DNA of 13,849 bases from Lachnospiraceae bacterium UBA3282 (GCA_002361735.1 DETS01000017.1:1-13849); one strand, 5' to 3'; positions 1-8,100 are shown, counted from the first letter of the stretch. The notes: generated by a model from the sequence alone, not told the origin. A program made the numbers and translations.

Positions 1-71
1 AGCTCGTAGGGGAATCGAACCCCTGTTTCCGCCGTGAGAGGGCGGCGTCTTAACCGCTTGACCAACGAGCC
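1..71 (-). tRNA. tRNA-Glu (anticodon CUC), 3' end cut by window edge
   Basis: Read on the minus strand the segment folds as a cloverleaf. The 7-bp acceptor stem is GGCTCGT pairing with ACGAGCT and closes with a G-U pair. The D arm has the usual GGTCAAGCGGTTAAGAC form. The anticodon stem is CCGCC/GGCGG around loop CTCTCAC, giving anticodon CTC, which reads GAG (Glu). The T arm is AGGGG-TTCGATT-CCCCT. The discriminator base and any encoded CCA lie just beyond position 1, so the gene is complete except for its last base(s). It has its own promoter (91-119) and is transcribed away from the blaR1 remnant. Confidence 0.95.
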
Positions 72-90
72 ATCTGATTGACACTTGCTT

Positions 91-119
91 ATTCTATTAT
101 ATTTTCAGAGAGAATGCAA
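91..119 (-). promoter_or_regulatory. Promoter of the tRNA-Glu gene
   Basis: On the minus strand a -35 box TTGCAT (119-114) is followed after exactly 17 bases by a -10 box TAGAAT (96-91). The spacer and surroundings are A/T rich. Transcription would begin near 84-85, about 13 bases before the mature tRNA 5' end at 71, a normal leader length for a tRNA gene. Box matches are 4/6 and 5/6 to sigma-A consensus. Confidence 0.7.
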
Positions 120-225
120 GCCTTTTTTCTATTTTTTTCCCTGTTTTTTCAAACAACCTGCAAAAAAACACGCCATCCCCTTTTTTCCTTCATGTGTCAG
201 TTTTTCCCCGGCGCCTTTCTTTGGT
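120..225. other. A/T-rich spacer without a gene
   Basis: This spacer lies between the 3' end of the blaR1 remnant and the tRNA promoter. It is full of homopolymer A/T runs. I find no open frame worth calling. I also find no clean GC stem followed by a U run that would terminate the blaR1 remnant on the minus strand: the one GC-rich palindrome (GGCGCC near 210-215) has no adequate paired stem and U tract. Confidence 0.5.
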
Positions 226-1375
226 TTACATAACATAATATTCATATTCTTTCCATGCCTCTAAATCGGGCAGCCACACATCTTCCACAGTCTCCTCTCC
301 GTCATCCACAGTCTCGGAAGACTTCGTGTTTTTATCATAACACGCATTATACATAGGGAGCACCACATCGCTGCCGTCCGCAAAGGTATAGCGCACGGTT
401 GCCTTGCCGTCCGAGTCTGTGGAGGCGATCTCGACACTGCCGCCTGTCAGATTAAAAATCCATTCCGCCGCCGTATCCGGGCTTCTGTAGACGGCATTGC
501 GGTCCTCGCCGCCGTTTTCCCTGTCAGATGCGGTCTGAAATTGAATCGACTCCAAAAAGCCCCGCTCCACATAATCCGTGAATTGGTATTCTCCGGCGAT
601 CAGGTAGGCCTCATCAAATTCCACCCTGCTGTGGATGCTGTCCAAATATTGAAGGGAACCGCTCGTCACGCGATAATGCGCCTCTCCTTCTGCCTCAGTC
701 TGCTCAAAGTAAAATTCTTCCTTCCAGACCGCCGCATGAGGGTCGGAAGTCCACGCATAATACCAGATCTCCGCCTTGTTTTCGGCATCCCAACCGTCCT
801 CCGTCCCTTCACCGAATCCCTCCGTCAAAACAATACGGAACTCGTTCGGCCAGGGACTGGACAGTCCAAAGGTATATACGCCCCCTGCTTTTTCCAAATA
901 GGGCAGACTTTGATAGGCGGCTTCCTCATCCGCATACATGCCCACCATTTGATCCCCGTTCCTTTCACAGTAAGCATTGGCATAAGTATTGAGAAAACTG
1001 AGCTTTTCTCCCGTCACTTCCTCCCGCTTACTGCCTGCCGGATTCAGCGCAAGCCCTACCGTCAACACGCACAATAGCACCGCCAGTACTGCCGCCGTCG
1101 CGATCCTGCCCTTTTGATAGGAAAGGATATTGCGGATACGATGCATTAACCCGCCTTCGCCAAACGCCACAGGGCTTGCCAAAAATCCTGATTTCGCACA
1201 GGACAGTGACAAAAGCGCCCGCGAATACTCCTGCTTTACCTCCTCGCCCAGCCTTTTTAAGACCGTCTCGTCGGGCAGATAGCCTTTTTAACAGCAGACG
1301 AAGCACAATGACCGCGCCAATACAATAAACAGCCGTCAGGCTCATACCCACTATTGTTTTAAAAACTTCCGTCAT
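226..1375 (-). pseudogene. Remnant of a BlaR1/M56-type sensor, protease core deleted and frameshifted
   Basis: Intact BlaR1-type proteins are membrane sensors with several N-terminal transmembrane helices and an M56 HEXXH zinc protease. The protease inactivates a BlaI repressor when the outer domain senses a signal. Here the ATG at 1375, with an AAGGAG ribosome site, opens a frame giving one membrane helix (about residues 8-30, ending LLLKRL). That frame then runs into unrelated sequence. The family's C-terminal half continues in the +1 frame from about 1280. It starts PDETVLKRLGEE, then SRALLSLSCAK and SPVAFGEGGL, then a second membrane helix and about 260 residues of predicted extracytoplasmic domain ending at 226. 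Roughly 200 residues, including HEXXH and the middle helices, are missing. A stop in the C-terminal frame at about 1288-1290 prevents direct read-through. The C-terminal piece could be translated only from a non-ATG start such as the TTG at 1212. It follows blaI, as blaR1 genes do. I am confident of family and damage, less so of the sensed ligand. Confidence 0.8.
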
Positions 1376-1458
1376 ATCTGCACTCTCCTTATCAATCCCA
1401 TGTTTTCAAACGCTCTCGTGCACCTTCAACTTCACATCCTTCTTGATGCTGCCAAAAC

Positions 1459-1824
1459 TTATTCCCCCGTATGCTCATCGATCAGCTTCTTGATCTCCTC
1501 TGCCTGTGTTTTTGTCAGCTTCTTCCCGCCCATGAAAGCGGTAAGGAAGCGGGGAATGGAGCCGCCGAAGGAATCCTCCACAAACTCTCTGCTCTTAAAG
1601 CCGTAAAATGCTTCCTCCGTGAGAAGCGACGTCACCACCGCGTTCTCATTTTGAAAGATTCCCCTCTCGCACAGTTTTTTCAGTACCGTATAGGTAGTGG
1701 ATTTCTTCCAGCCAAATTCCTTCTCACAAAGTTTCACCAGTTCCGACGAGGCGATTGGTTCCCTCTGCCAGATCAGCTTCGCAAAACGTGCCTCCCCCTC
1801 GGCAAGCTTATATTCTTTCTTCAT
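1459..1824 (-). CDS. BlaI/MecI/CopY-family transcriptional repressor
   Basis: A 121-residue winged-helix repressor, the usual length for the family. The N-terminal 75 residues form the DNA-binding domain: LAEGEARFAKLIWQ resembles the family opening, and WKKSTTYTVLKKLCERGI (about 39-56) is the recognition helix region. The C-terminal part (about 80-121) would form the dimerisation helices. An AGAAAGGA ribosome site precedes the ATG at 1824. Members bind paired palindromes and repress their own operon until a BlaR1 partner causes their cleavage. Two such palindromes lie at its own promoter (1869-1885, 1898-1914). The expected partner downstream is a broken blaR1 remnant, so repression may be constitutive or relieved by another sensor. 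The regulated target (beta-lactam resistance, copper or other) cannot be read from the sequence. Confidence 0.9.
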   Translation of the reverse strand: MKKEYKLAEGEARFAKLIWQREPIASSELVKLCEKEFGWKKSTTYTVLKKLCERGIFQNENAVVTSLLTEEAFYGFKSREFVEDSFGGSIPRFLTAFMGGKKLTKTQAEEIKKLIDEHTGE

Positions 1825-1868
1825 CCTTTTTTTCCTTTCTTTATGGAATAACTGCGCACTTTCCGTCG

Positions 1869-1885
1869 GTCTATCATTAGTAGAC
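1869..1885. promoter_or_regulatory. BlaI-type operator, promoter-distal copy
   Basis: GTCTATCATTAGTAGAC is a 17-bp palindrome with arms GTCTA/TAGAC; adding one flanking base each side gives GGTCTA/TAGACC. It lies just downstream of the predicted transcription start of blaI (about 1890), so a bound repressor would block initiation or early elongation. Its start is 29 bp from that of the second operator, and the two share the GTCTAT half-site. Arrangement and half-site match the family's autoregulatory operators. Confidence 0.75.
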
Positions 1886-1896
1886 CTTTTTGTTTT

Positions 1897-1925
1897 AGTC
1901 TATCACCAATAGACCTCAATGTCAA
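1897..1925 (-). promoter_or_regulatory. Promoter of blaI
   Basis: On the minus strand a consensus -35 TTGACA (1925-1920) is followed after 17 bases by TAGACT (1902-1897), 4/6 to the -10 consensus. Transcription would start near 1890, leaving about 65 bases of leader before the blaI ATG. Both BlaI-type operators sit on this promoter. The -35 box lies just beyond the U tract of the upstream transporter operon's terminator, so the two units are cleanly separated. Confidence 0.75.
1898..1914. promoter_or_regulatory. BlaI-type operator overlapping the -10 box
   Basis: GTCTATCACCAATAGAC is a 17-bp palindrome with 6-bp arms GTCTAT/ATAGAC and a 5-bp centre. It lies between the -35 and -10 boxes of the blaI promoter and covers most of the -10 hexamer, so binding should exclude RNA polymerase. 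Together with the copy at 1869-1885 it forms a paired operator typical of BlaI/MecI autoregulation. Confidence 0.75.
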
Positions 1926-1926
1926 G

Positions 1927-1962
1927 ACAAAATGAAACAGGAGCGTCCTTACGACGCCCCTG
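1927..1962 (-). terminator. Intrinsic terminator of the amino acid ABC transporter operon
   Basis: In the minus-strand transcript CAGGGGCGTC, loop GTAAG and GACGCTCCTG form a 10-bp stem with one G-U pair. It is followed directly by the U-rich run TTTCATTTTGT. It stands about 60 bases after the ATPase stop codon and just before the blaI promoter. Confidence 0.85.
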
Positions 1963-2020
1963 CCAATTGGATTTCTATCATCCATTCAATATTATATGTT
2001 ATTTATCAATCTCTACCTGC

Positions 2021-2764
2021 CTACAGCACCTTACTCAAAAAGTCAATGGTACGCGGCTCCTTCGCGTGATTGAATATCTCGTCGGGTGTGCCCTCCTCCA
2101 CGATATAGCCGCCTTCCATAAAGATCACGCGGTCAGCCACCTCTCTGGCAAAACCGATCTCATGGGTGACGACCACCATGGTCATGCCGTCCTTGGCAAG
2201 TTCCTTCATCACAGCCAGCACTTCGCCCACCATCTCGGGATCGAGCGCGCTTGTCGGCTCGTCAAAGAGCATGATATCCGGATTCATCTCCAAAGCCCTG
2301 GCGATCGCCACACGCTGCTTTTGACCGCCGGAAAGCTGACTGGGAAAAGCCTCCGCCTTATCCGCAAGCCCCACCCGCGAAAGTAACTGCATCGCCTTAT
2401 CTTTTGCCTCCTCCTTGGGAAGCGTCTTTAAGTGCACGGGCGCAAGCGTCATGTTCTTTAACACATTTAAGTGATTAAAAAGATTGAAATGCTGGAAGAC
2501 CATACCGATGTTCTCCCGCACTTTGTTGATATTCGTATGTTTATCGGTCACATCGACCCCGTCCACCAGGATCTGCCCCGAAGTCACCTTTTCCAATTGG
2601 TTCAGGCACCGTAACAGGGTGGATTTTCCGCTGCCGGAAGGGCCGATCAGCACAACGACTTCGCCCTCCGTCACCTCAAGGCTGATGTCCTTAAGCACTT
2701 CCAGAGAGCCGAAGTTCTTTTTCAAATTCTTCACAGAAATCTTGACATCCGTCTTATCTGCCAC
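2021..2764 (-). CDS. Polar amino acid ABC transporter, ATP-binding subunit (GlnQ/HisP type)
   Basis: The cytoplasmic ATPase that powers the transporter, 247 residues, the normal length for this family. It has Walker A GPSGSGKST (41-49), Q-loop MVFQHFN (91), signature LSGGQ (144-148), Walker B IMLFDEP (164-170), D-loop SALD and the H-loop histidine in VVTHE (201). I chose the GTG at 2764 as start: GAGGAGG lies 7 bases upstream and the protein then begins MADKTDVKIS. The TTG at 2782 would add six residues that are just the ribosome site translated. With this start the gene overlaps the permease end by 11 bp, implying coupled translation. It is the last gene of the operon and is followed by a terminator. 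Substrate class (polar amino acid) comes from the family; the exact substrate is unknown. Confidence 0.95.
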   Translation of the reverse strand: MADKTDVKISVKNLKKNFGSLEVLKDISLEVTEGEVVVLIGPSGSGKSTLLRCLNQLEKVTSGQILVDGVDVTDKHTNINKVRENIGMVFQHFNLFNHLNVLKNMTLAPVHLKTLPKEEAKDKAMQLLSRVGLADKAEAFPSQLSGGQKQRVAIARALEMNPDIMLFDEPTSALDPEMVGEVLAVMKELAKDGMTMVVVTHEIGFAREVADRVIFMEGGYIVEEGTPDEIFNHAKEPRTIDFLSKVL

Positions 2765-3425
2765 GGTTGATCCTCCTCTCAATCTGCTTGGAAACCTTAC
2801 TCAGTATGGTAATGACGATCAGATACATAATGCCGACGACTGCCCATGCCTGCAAGGGCTTGAACGTGTTGCCCATAACTGTCTTACCCACGTTGGTGAG
2901 CTCCGGAAATCCGATCACGGAAAGAATCGACGTATCCTTTAAGGTGATGATAAACTGATTGATGATCGACGGAATCATCGTGCGGATCGCCTGCGGGATC
3001 ACAATCAGCGCCATCCCCGCGCCATAAGAGAGTCCAAGACTCCTGCCGGCCTCCATCTGTCCTCTGTCCACACTCTGAATGCCCGCCCTGACGATCTCCG
3101 CCATATAAGCGCCGCAGTTCATGGAAAGCGCGATCGTTCCCGCCTGCAAGGGGCTCAGTCGGAAACTCGTAATGCCGAGTCCCTGCTGAATGGCCGTGGG
3201 AACGCCAAAGTAGATAAAATAAGCCAGCACAATGAGCGGCACGCCGCGGACCGCATCCACGTAGACCGTACCGATGAAGTTAAGCACCCTGTTTCGCCCC
3301 ACATTCATCAATCCGAAAATCATACCGATCACGGAGGCAAACACCAGAGAAAGCAGGCACAGCAAGAGCGTATGCCCCATTGCCTTCAACAGCATCGTCC
3401 CATATGTCTGAATGATCATTACCAT
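2754..3425 (-). CDS. Polar amino acid ABC transporter, permease subunit (GlnP/HisM type)
   Basis: A 223-residue integral membrane protein with about five hydrophobic segments, the usual size for His/Glu/Gln/Arg-family permeases. The conserved block CGAYMAEIVRAGIQSVDRGQ runs into EAGRSLGLS (about 125-133) and a following hydrophobic stretch. That is the EAA loop that contacts the ATPase. VRGVPLIVLAYFIYFG is also typical of the family. The ATG at 3425 has AGGAG 10 bases upstream; ATG codon 3 is a possible alternative. It lies 18 bases after the binding-protein gene and overlaps the ATPase gene at its 3' end. A single permease gene suggests a homodimeric channel. Confidence 0.95.
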   Translation of the reverse strand: MVMIIQTYGTMLLKAMGHTLLLCLLSLVFASVIGMIFGLMNVGRNRVLNFIGTVYVDAVRGVPLIVLAYFIYFGVPTAIQQGLGITSFRLSPLQAGTIALSMNCGAYMAEIVRAGIQSVDRGQMEAGRSLGLSYGAGMALIVIPQAIRTMIPSIINQFIITLKDTSILSVIGFPELTNVGKTVMGNTFKPLQAWAVVGIMYLIVITILSKVSKQIERRINRGR

Positions 3426-3443
3426 AAATACACTTCTCCTTTT

Positions 3444-4307
3444 TTACACACCTAAATACTTCGCAATGATCTCGTCGTACTTGCCGTTTGCCTTAATGTT
3501 CTTAAGACCGGCATTGAACATATCGAGAAGCTCCTGATTCTCCGGGTTCATGATGGCAAAACCGTAAGGTGCGCCCTCGCTCTCCATTCCCTCCGGAATC
3601 ATCAGTGCAAGACCGCCGGTCTTGATGGAATCCGCCATGATCGGCGTATCCTCCACACATGCCGCGGAGTTGCCAAGGATCACATCCTGATACATGGTCG
3701 GTGAATCCTCAAATACCGTGGTCGTGAAGCCGTACTGCTCCTTTAAGCTCTCCGCAAAATCCATGCCCGCAGTACCGTTCTTGACCGCCACATTCTTGCC
3801 TGCAAGATCTTCAAAGCTCTTGATATCGCTGCCCTGTGCAACCACGAAAGTCTGTGTCGCGTCATAGTAACCGTCTGAGAAGATCCAGCCCGAATCGATA
3901 CGCTCCTGCTTGATGGTCGCGCCCGCGATCAGAGCGTCCGCCTGTCCTGCCTGCACTGCCGCTACACCCGCATCCCAGCCAAGGCTGTTCAATTCATACT
4001 GAAATCCCTGATCCTCCGCGATCGCCGCCAGCACATCCACATCAATCCCTACAAACTCACCCTTTTCATTGGTAAACTCAAAAGGACGGAACACCGTATC
4101 TGTCGCCACGATCCATACCTTATCGCTGCTACCGGAAGCCTCGCTGTCCGCAGGTACTTCCTGTGCCGCATCCGTCTCCTCCGCTGCCGGTGCCGTCTCC
4201 TCTGCGGCCGGTGCCGTCTCGCCTGCCGGCGCTGCCGTATCGCCGCCGCATGCCGTCACACCGAGAACCATACATCCCGTCAGAATCATTGCCAGTAATT
4301 TTTTCAT
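3444..4307 (-). CDS. Polar amino acid ABC transporter, substrate-binding lipoprotein
   Basis: A 287-residue extracellular binding protein of the bacterial solute-binding family 3. The signal peptide MKKLLAMILTGCMVLGVTAC ends in a lipobox (VTAC, Cys20), so the mature protein should be lipid-anchored outside the membrane. An Ala/Pro/Glu-rich linker (about 23-60) holds two copies of APAAEET. The binding domain runs from about 63 to 287. Family landmarks include RPFEFTNEKGEFVGIDVDVL, GATIKQERIDSGWIFSDGYY and GKNVAVKNGTAG. The ATG at 4307 follows AAGGAGAGG. It is the first gene of the operon, behind the promoter at 4398-4426. Arginine, glutamine, histidine or cystine are all possible ligands; the sequence alone does not decide. 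Confidence 0.95.
   Translation of the reverse strand: MKKLLAMILTGCMVLGVTACGGDTAAPAGETAPAAEETAPAAEETDAAQEVPADSEASGSSDKVWIVATDTVFRPFEFTNEKGEFVGIDVDVLAAIAEDQGFQYELNSLGWDAGVAAVQAGQADALIAGATIKQERIDSGWIFSDGYYDATQTFVVAQGSDIKSFEDLAGKNVAVKNGTAGMDFAESLKEQYGFTTTVFEDSPTMYQDVILGNSAACVEDTPIMADSIKTGGLALMIPEGMESEGAPYGFAIMNPENQELLDMFNAGLKNIKANGKYDEIIAKYLGV
4173..4214 (-). repeat. 21-bp tandem repeat, two copies, in the lipoprotein linker
   Basis: Two adjacent 21-bp units (4173-4193 and 4194-4214) differ at 2 of 21 positions, and each encodes APAAEET. A shorter related piece encoding APAGET precedes them (4215-4232). They lie in the flexible tether between lipidated Cys20 and the binding domain. Copy number in such a linker is likely to vary between strains. 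Confidence 0.8.
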
Positions 4308-4352
4308 AATATCCTCTCCTTTTCTACCGCAAATATTTTGTTCATAAGAAAA

Positions 4353-4381
4353 ACGGTGTACAAACCTGGCCCCGACACCGT
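4353..4381 (-). promoter_or_regulatory. Possible attenuator-like hairpin in the transporter leader
   Basis: In the predicted 5' leader of the binding-protein mRNA, ACGGTGT (4381-4375) can pair with ACACCGT (4359-4353) across a 15-base loop. A run of five U's overlaps the stem base and is followed by CUU. This has the form of a weak intrinsic terminator between promoter and first gene. The large loop and 7-bp stem make it marginal. I see no T-box, riboswitch core or leader peptide that would control it. Confidence 0.3.
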
Positions 4382-4397
4382 CTTCCCTATTCTCTTA

Positions 4398-4426
4398 AGT
4401 ATATGTAATCTCAGATTCCTTGTCAA
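4398..4426 (-). promoter_or_regulatory. Promoter of the amino acid ABC transporter operon
   Basis: A perfect -35 TTGACA (4426-4421), a 17-base spacer and -10 TATACT (4403-4398, 5/6 to consensus) stand on the minus strand. The expected start is near 4391, leaving a leader of about 84 bases before the binding-protein ATG. This is among the strongest-looking promoters in the window. An 18-bp inverted repeat lies immediately upstream. Confidence 0.85.
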
Positions 4427-4431
4427 GAGCT

Positions 4432-4449
4432 TTGTATACAAATATACAA
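4432..4449. promoter_or_regulatory. 18-bp inverted repeat, candidate operator upstream of the transporter promoter
   Basis: TTGTATACAAATATACAA consists of perfect 7-bp arms TTGTATA/TATACAA around CAAA. It begins 6 bases upstream of the -35 box, a position suited to an activator or to upstream repression. GTATAC-type half-sites are seen with several regulator families, including some GntR-type proteins. It does not fit the ArgR box or CodY box well. The regulator is not encoded in this window as far as I can tell. Confidence 0.5.
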
Positions 4450-4530
4450 GTATCATATAGCAGTTAAGCCCTCGGCTTCCCTGTTATGCCTCCGACAGTC
4501 TGTACACAGCCATGTATCCGCTATGACAGA

Positions 4531-5121
4531 CTACAGATCCCGCACCGCCGCCAGAATCAGCTCCTCGGCACGGTCTAAGCCCAGCTTCTCCGTATTCAAT
4601 GTCAGATCAAAATTGCGGGCGTCGCCGTAAGCGCACTTCGTATAATACTCGCAGTAACGCTTCCTTGCCTTATCCACCGCGCGCACATCGTTTGCCACCT
4701 GTTCGGGCGGCACCTGATCCATCATCTTCGTCATCCGTTTCACGCGCCAGTCAAAACCCGCGTGAATAAAGACATTGAGACAGTGATCGAACTCTTTTAA
4801 AATGTAGTCCCCATTCCTGCCCACGATCACACAGCTCTCCTTGTTTGCCAGCTCTCTGATCGCATCCCGCTGCGCCTGCCAGAGTTCTTCCTCGAGAGGC
4901 TTATTATAGAAATCAAACAGACTCTGGGCAAAGCCAAAGTTTTTCGGCACCCGCTCGTCCCACTTGCGCACCTGCTCCGGATCGAGATTTTTCCCGGAAA
5001 CGGCGGTCTTTAAGATGATATCCTTGTCATAGTACTCAATTCCCAAAGCCTTTGCCACCCGCTTGCCGATCTCTCCGCCGCCCGCGCCGAACTCCCGTCC
5101 TATCGTGATGATTTTTCTCAT
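4531..5121 (-). CDS. Cytidylate kinase-like family protein
   Basis: A 196-residue P-loop protein of the cytidylate kinase-like family common in Clostridia and distinct from canonical Cmk. The N terminus KIITIGREFGAGGGEIGKRV (about 3-22) is the phosphate-binding loop. It is followed by GIEYYDKDIIL, as in CMP kinases. CVIVGRNGDYIL (about 97-108) and VFIHAGFDWRVKRM (about 117-130) match the core and lid-proximal parts of the fold. A nucleoside monophosphate kinase role is plausible, but these paralogs are poorly characterised and the substrate is not proven. The ATG at 5121 has AAGGAGG upstream and lies 17 bases after the polC stop, so it is the last gene of the polC unit. I found no convincing terminator between its end and the transporter promoter. 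Confidence 0.85.
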   Translation of the reverse strand: MRKIITIGREFGAGGGEIGKRVAKALGIEYYDKDIILKTAVSGKNLDPEQVRKWDERVPKNFGFAQSLFDFYNKPLEEELWQAQRDAIRELANKESCVIVGRNGDYILKEFDHCLNVFIHAGFDWRVKRMTKMMDQVPPEQVANDVRAVDKARKRYCEYYTKCAYGDARNFDLTLNTEKLGLDRAEELILAAVRDL

Positions 5122-5138
5122 AGCCTACTCCTCCTTAT

Positions 5139-8100
5139 TTATGCAAGATCGAATATACTGATCTGGTTCGACTCCGGCAGATTTCCCAAAAGCCCCAGCC
5201 GGTCCATCAGATCTGTGATCGACTTCGACGCCTTTGTCCGATCCCGGAAGTCATCCTTACTTAAGAACGGACCATCCTTTGCCGCCTCCACAATGGCGTC
5301 CGCCGCGCGGTCCCCCAGCCCGTCGATACTGGTCAGGGAAGGCATCAGCTTACCGTCCACGATCTGGAACAGCTTCGCCTGTGCCGAGAAGATGTCGATC
5401 GGCGTAAAGGTAAACCCTCTCGCATACATCTCCTGCACGATCTTCATATCCTTATAGGAATCCTGTTCCTTCTTGGAAAGCTCGTCGTCCCGCCGCTTAT
5501 AATCCGCCATGATGCGTTCCAGATGCGCCTGCCCCTGGCACATGAGTTCGTAGGAAAATGCCGAGGCGCGAATACTGAAATATGCTGCGTAATAGGCTAA
5601 TGGATAGTTGATCTTGCAATAGGCGATGCGCCATGCCATCATCACGTAGGCTGCCGCATGCGCCTTGGGGAACATGTATTTGATCTTTTTACAGGAGCCG
5701 ATATACCAGTCAGGCACACCCTGCTCCTTCATGGCATCGATCCACTCGTCTTTTAATCCCTTGCCCTTACGCACACTCTCCATAATGGTAAAGGACAGGG
5801 AAGGCTCCACTCCCTGCTGCATCAGGTATATCATGATATCGTCTCTACAGCAGATTGCCGTGGAAATAGTCGCCTTACCCTCCTCTATCAGCGTCTGGGC
5901 GTTACCAAGCCACACGTCCGTGCCGTGGGAAAGCCCCGAAATCCTCACCAGATCCGTAAAGCACTTGGGCTTGGCGTCAATCACCATCTGGATGACAAAC
6001 TCCGTGCCAAACTCAGGGATCCCCAGACACCCCAGCTTACAGCCGCCGATCTGCTCCGGTGTGATGCCCAGCGCTTCCGTTGACTGGAACAGCGACATCA
6101 CGCCCTTATCATCCAGCGGAATCGTCACCGGATCAAGTCCCGTCAGATCCTGCAGCATACGGATCATGGTAGGATCATCATGCCCGAGAATGTCTAACTT
6201 CAACAGATTATGGTCGATAGAATGATAATCAAAATGCGTTGTGATGATATCCGTCTCCATATCGTTGGCGGGATGCTGGACGGGGGTAAAGGAATTGATA
6301 TCCTCCCCCACAGGCAGCACCACGATACCGCCGGGATGCTGTCCCGTGCTCCTGCGGATGCCCGTACAGCCCGCTACGATGCGGTTGATTTCACAGACAC
6401 GTTTATGCTTTCCCCTTTCCTCATAATAGTTTTTCACATAGCCGTAGGCCGTCTTGTCCGCCAGCGTGCCGATCGTGCCCGCCCGGTAGGTCTGTCCGTT
6501 TCCGAAGATCACTTCCGTATATTTATGCGCCTTACTCTGGTACTCTCCCGAAAAATTAAGGTCGATATCCGGCTCCTTGTCCCCCTTAAAACCGAGGAAG
6601 GTCTCAAAAGGAATGTCAAAGCCCTCTTTATTTAGAGGCGTGCCGCAGACCGGACAGTCCTTGTCCGGCATATCGCAGCCTGCGCCGCCGCCGTAGGCTT
6701 TTACCTCGTCGGAGTCAAAATCATAATAATGACATTTCGGGCATAAATAGTGGGGACTCAAGGAATTAACCTCCGTGATTCCCGCCATATTTGCCACAAA
6801 GGAGCTTCCCACGGAGCCGCGGGAACCTACCAGATAGCCATCCTCCACGGATTTCCACACTAACTTCTGCGCGATGATGTACATCACGGCAAAGCCGTTG
6901 GAAATGATGGAGTTTAATTCTTTTTGCAGACGGTCTTCCACAATCTGCGGCAGCGTCTCCCCGTAGAGCTCATGCGCCCTGTTATAGCAAATCTCCGTCA
7001 ACTGCTTATCGCTGTCCGCGATCACGGGCGGGCACTTGTCGGGGCGCACCGGCGACATGACCTCGATCATGTCCGCAATCAGGTTCGTGTTCGTGATGAC
7101 CACTTCCTCCGCCTTATCGCTGCCCAGATAAGCAAACTCCTCCAGCATCTCCTCCGTGGTGCGGAAATATAAGGGTGCCTGGTTGTCGGCATCGGGAAAG
7201 CCCTGCCCCGCCATGATGATGCGGCGGTAGACCTCATCCTCTGGATTCAAAAAGTGCACGTCACAGGTCGCCGCCACCGGTTTCTGAAACTGCTCACCCA
7301 GCCGTACAATCTTTCTGTTGATTTCCTTGATATCTTCCATGGAATGTATATTCGGCACACGTTCCGAATCGATCATGTACTGATTATTCCCCAGCGGCTG
7401 GATTTCCAGATAATCGTAAAAATTGACCAGTCTGGCGATCTCCGCCTCGGACTTCTGCTCCAAAAGGGCACGGTAAAGCTCCCCCGCCTCGCAGGCACTT
7501 CCGAGGATCAGCCCCTCCCTGTACTGCGCAAGCAGACTCTTGGGAATCCGGGGGCGTCCCGGCCGCCCCGCAAAATAAGTCAAATGGGACTCCGACACCA
7601 GCCGGTAAAGATTCATGCGCCCCACATTGTTCTTCGCCAGAATGATGGCGTGATAGGTGGGAAGCTTGCCGATGATCTGCGGACTCGCCTTCCCCCTCTC
7701 ATTGATCTGCGCCAGAGTGGTGATTCCCTCCTTTGCCATCATGGGAATCAGTTTGACAAAGATCTCCGCCGTCGCCTCCGCGTCATCCACCGCCCGATGG
7801 TGGTTTTCCAGCGATACATTCAATGTCTTTGCCACCACGTCAAGCGTGTGTTTTTTCTGATTCGGCAAAAGGAGTCTGGCAATGCCCACGGTATCCACAT
7901 AGGTAAAATCATGGGCGATGCCCTGTCTGTCACAGTTTTCCATAATAAAGCCCATATCGAACTGTGCGTTATGAGCTACCAGAATGCAGCCCTCACAGAA
8001 GGTCAGAAACTGCGGCAGCACCGCATCGATCTGCTCCGCCCCCATTACCATATCATCTGTTATCCCTGTCACTTTCTCGATTTCAAAGGGGATGGGCACC

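Noticed and set aside
1281..1291. Programmed ribosomal frameshift joining the two blaR1 pieces.
   Set aside because: The required shift is +1 at TTAAAAAGG, which is not a canonical -1 slippery heptamer. The protease core is absent anyway, so shifting would not restore a working protein.
2765..2782. TTG start at 2782 for the transporter ATPase.
   Set aside because: The extra codons are the ribosome binding site itself (AGAGGAGG). The GTG at 2764 has ideal spacing and gives the normal family length.
4497..4532. Inverted repeat AGTCTGT/ACAGACT at the end of the cytidylate kinase-like gene as a terminator.
   Set aside because: It has only 7 bp around a 22-base loop, overlaps the stop codon, and has no U tract.
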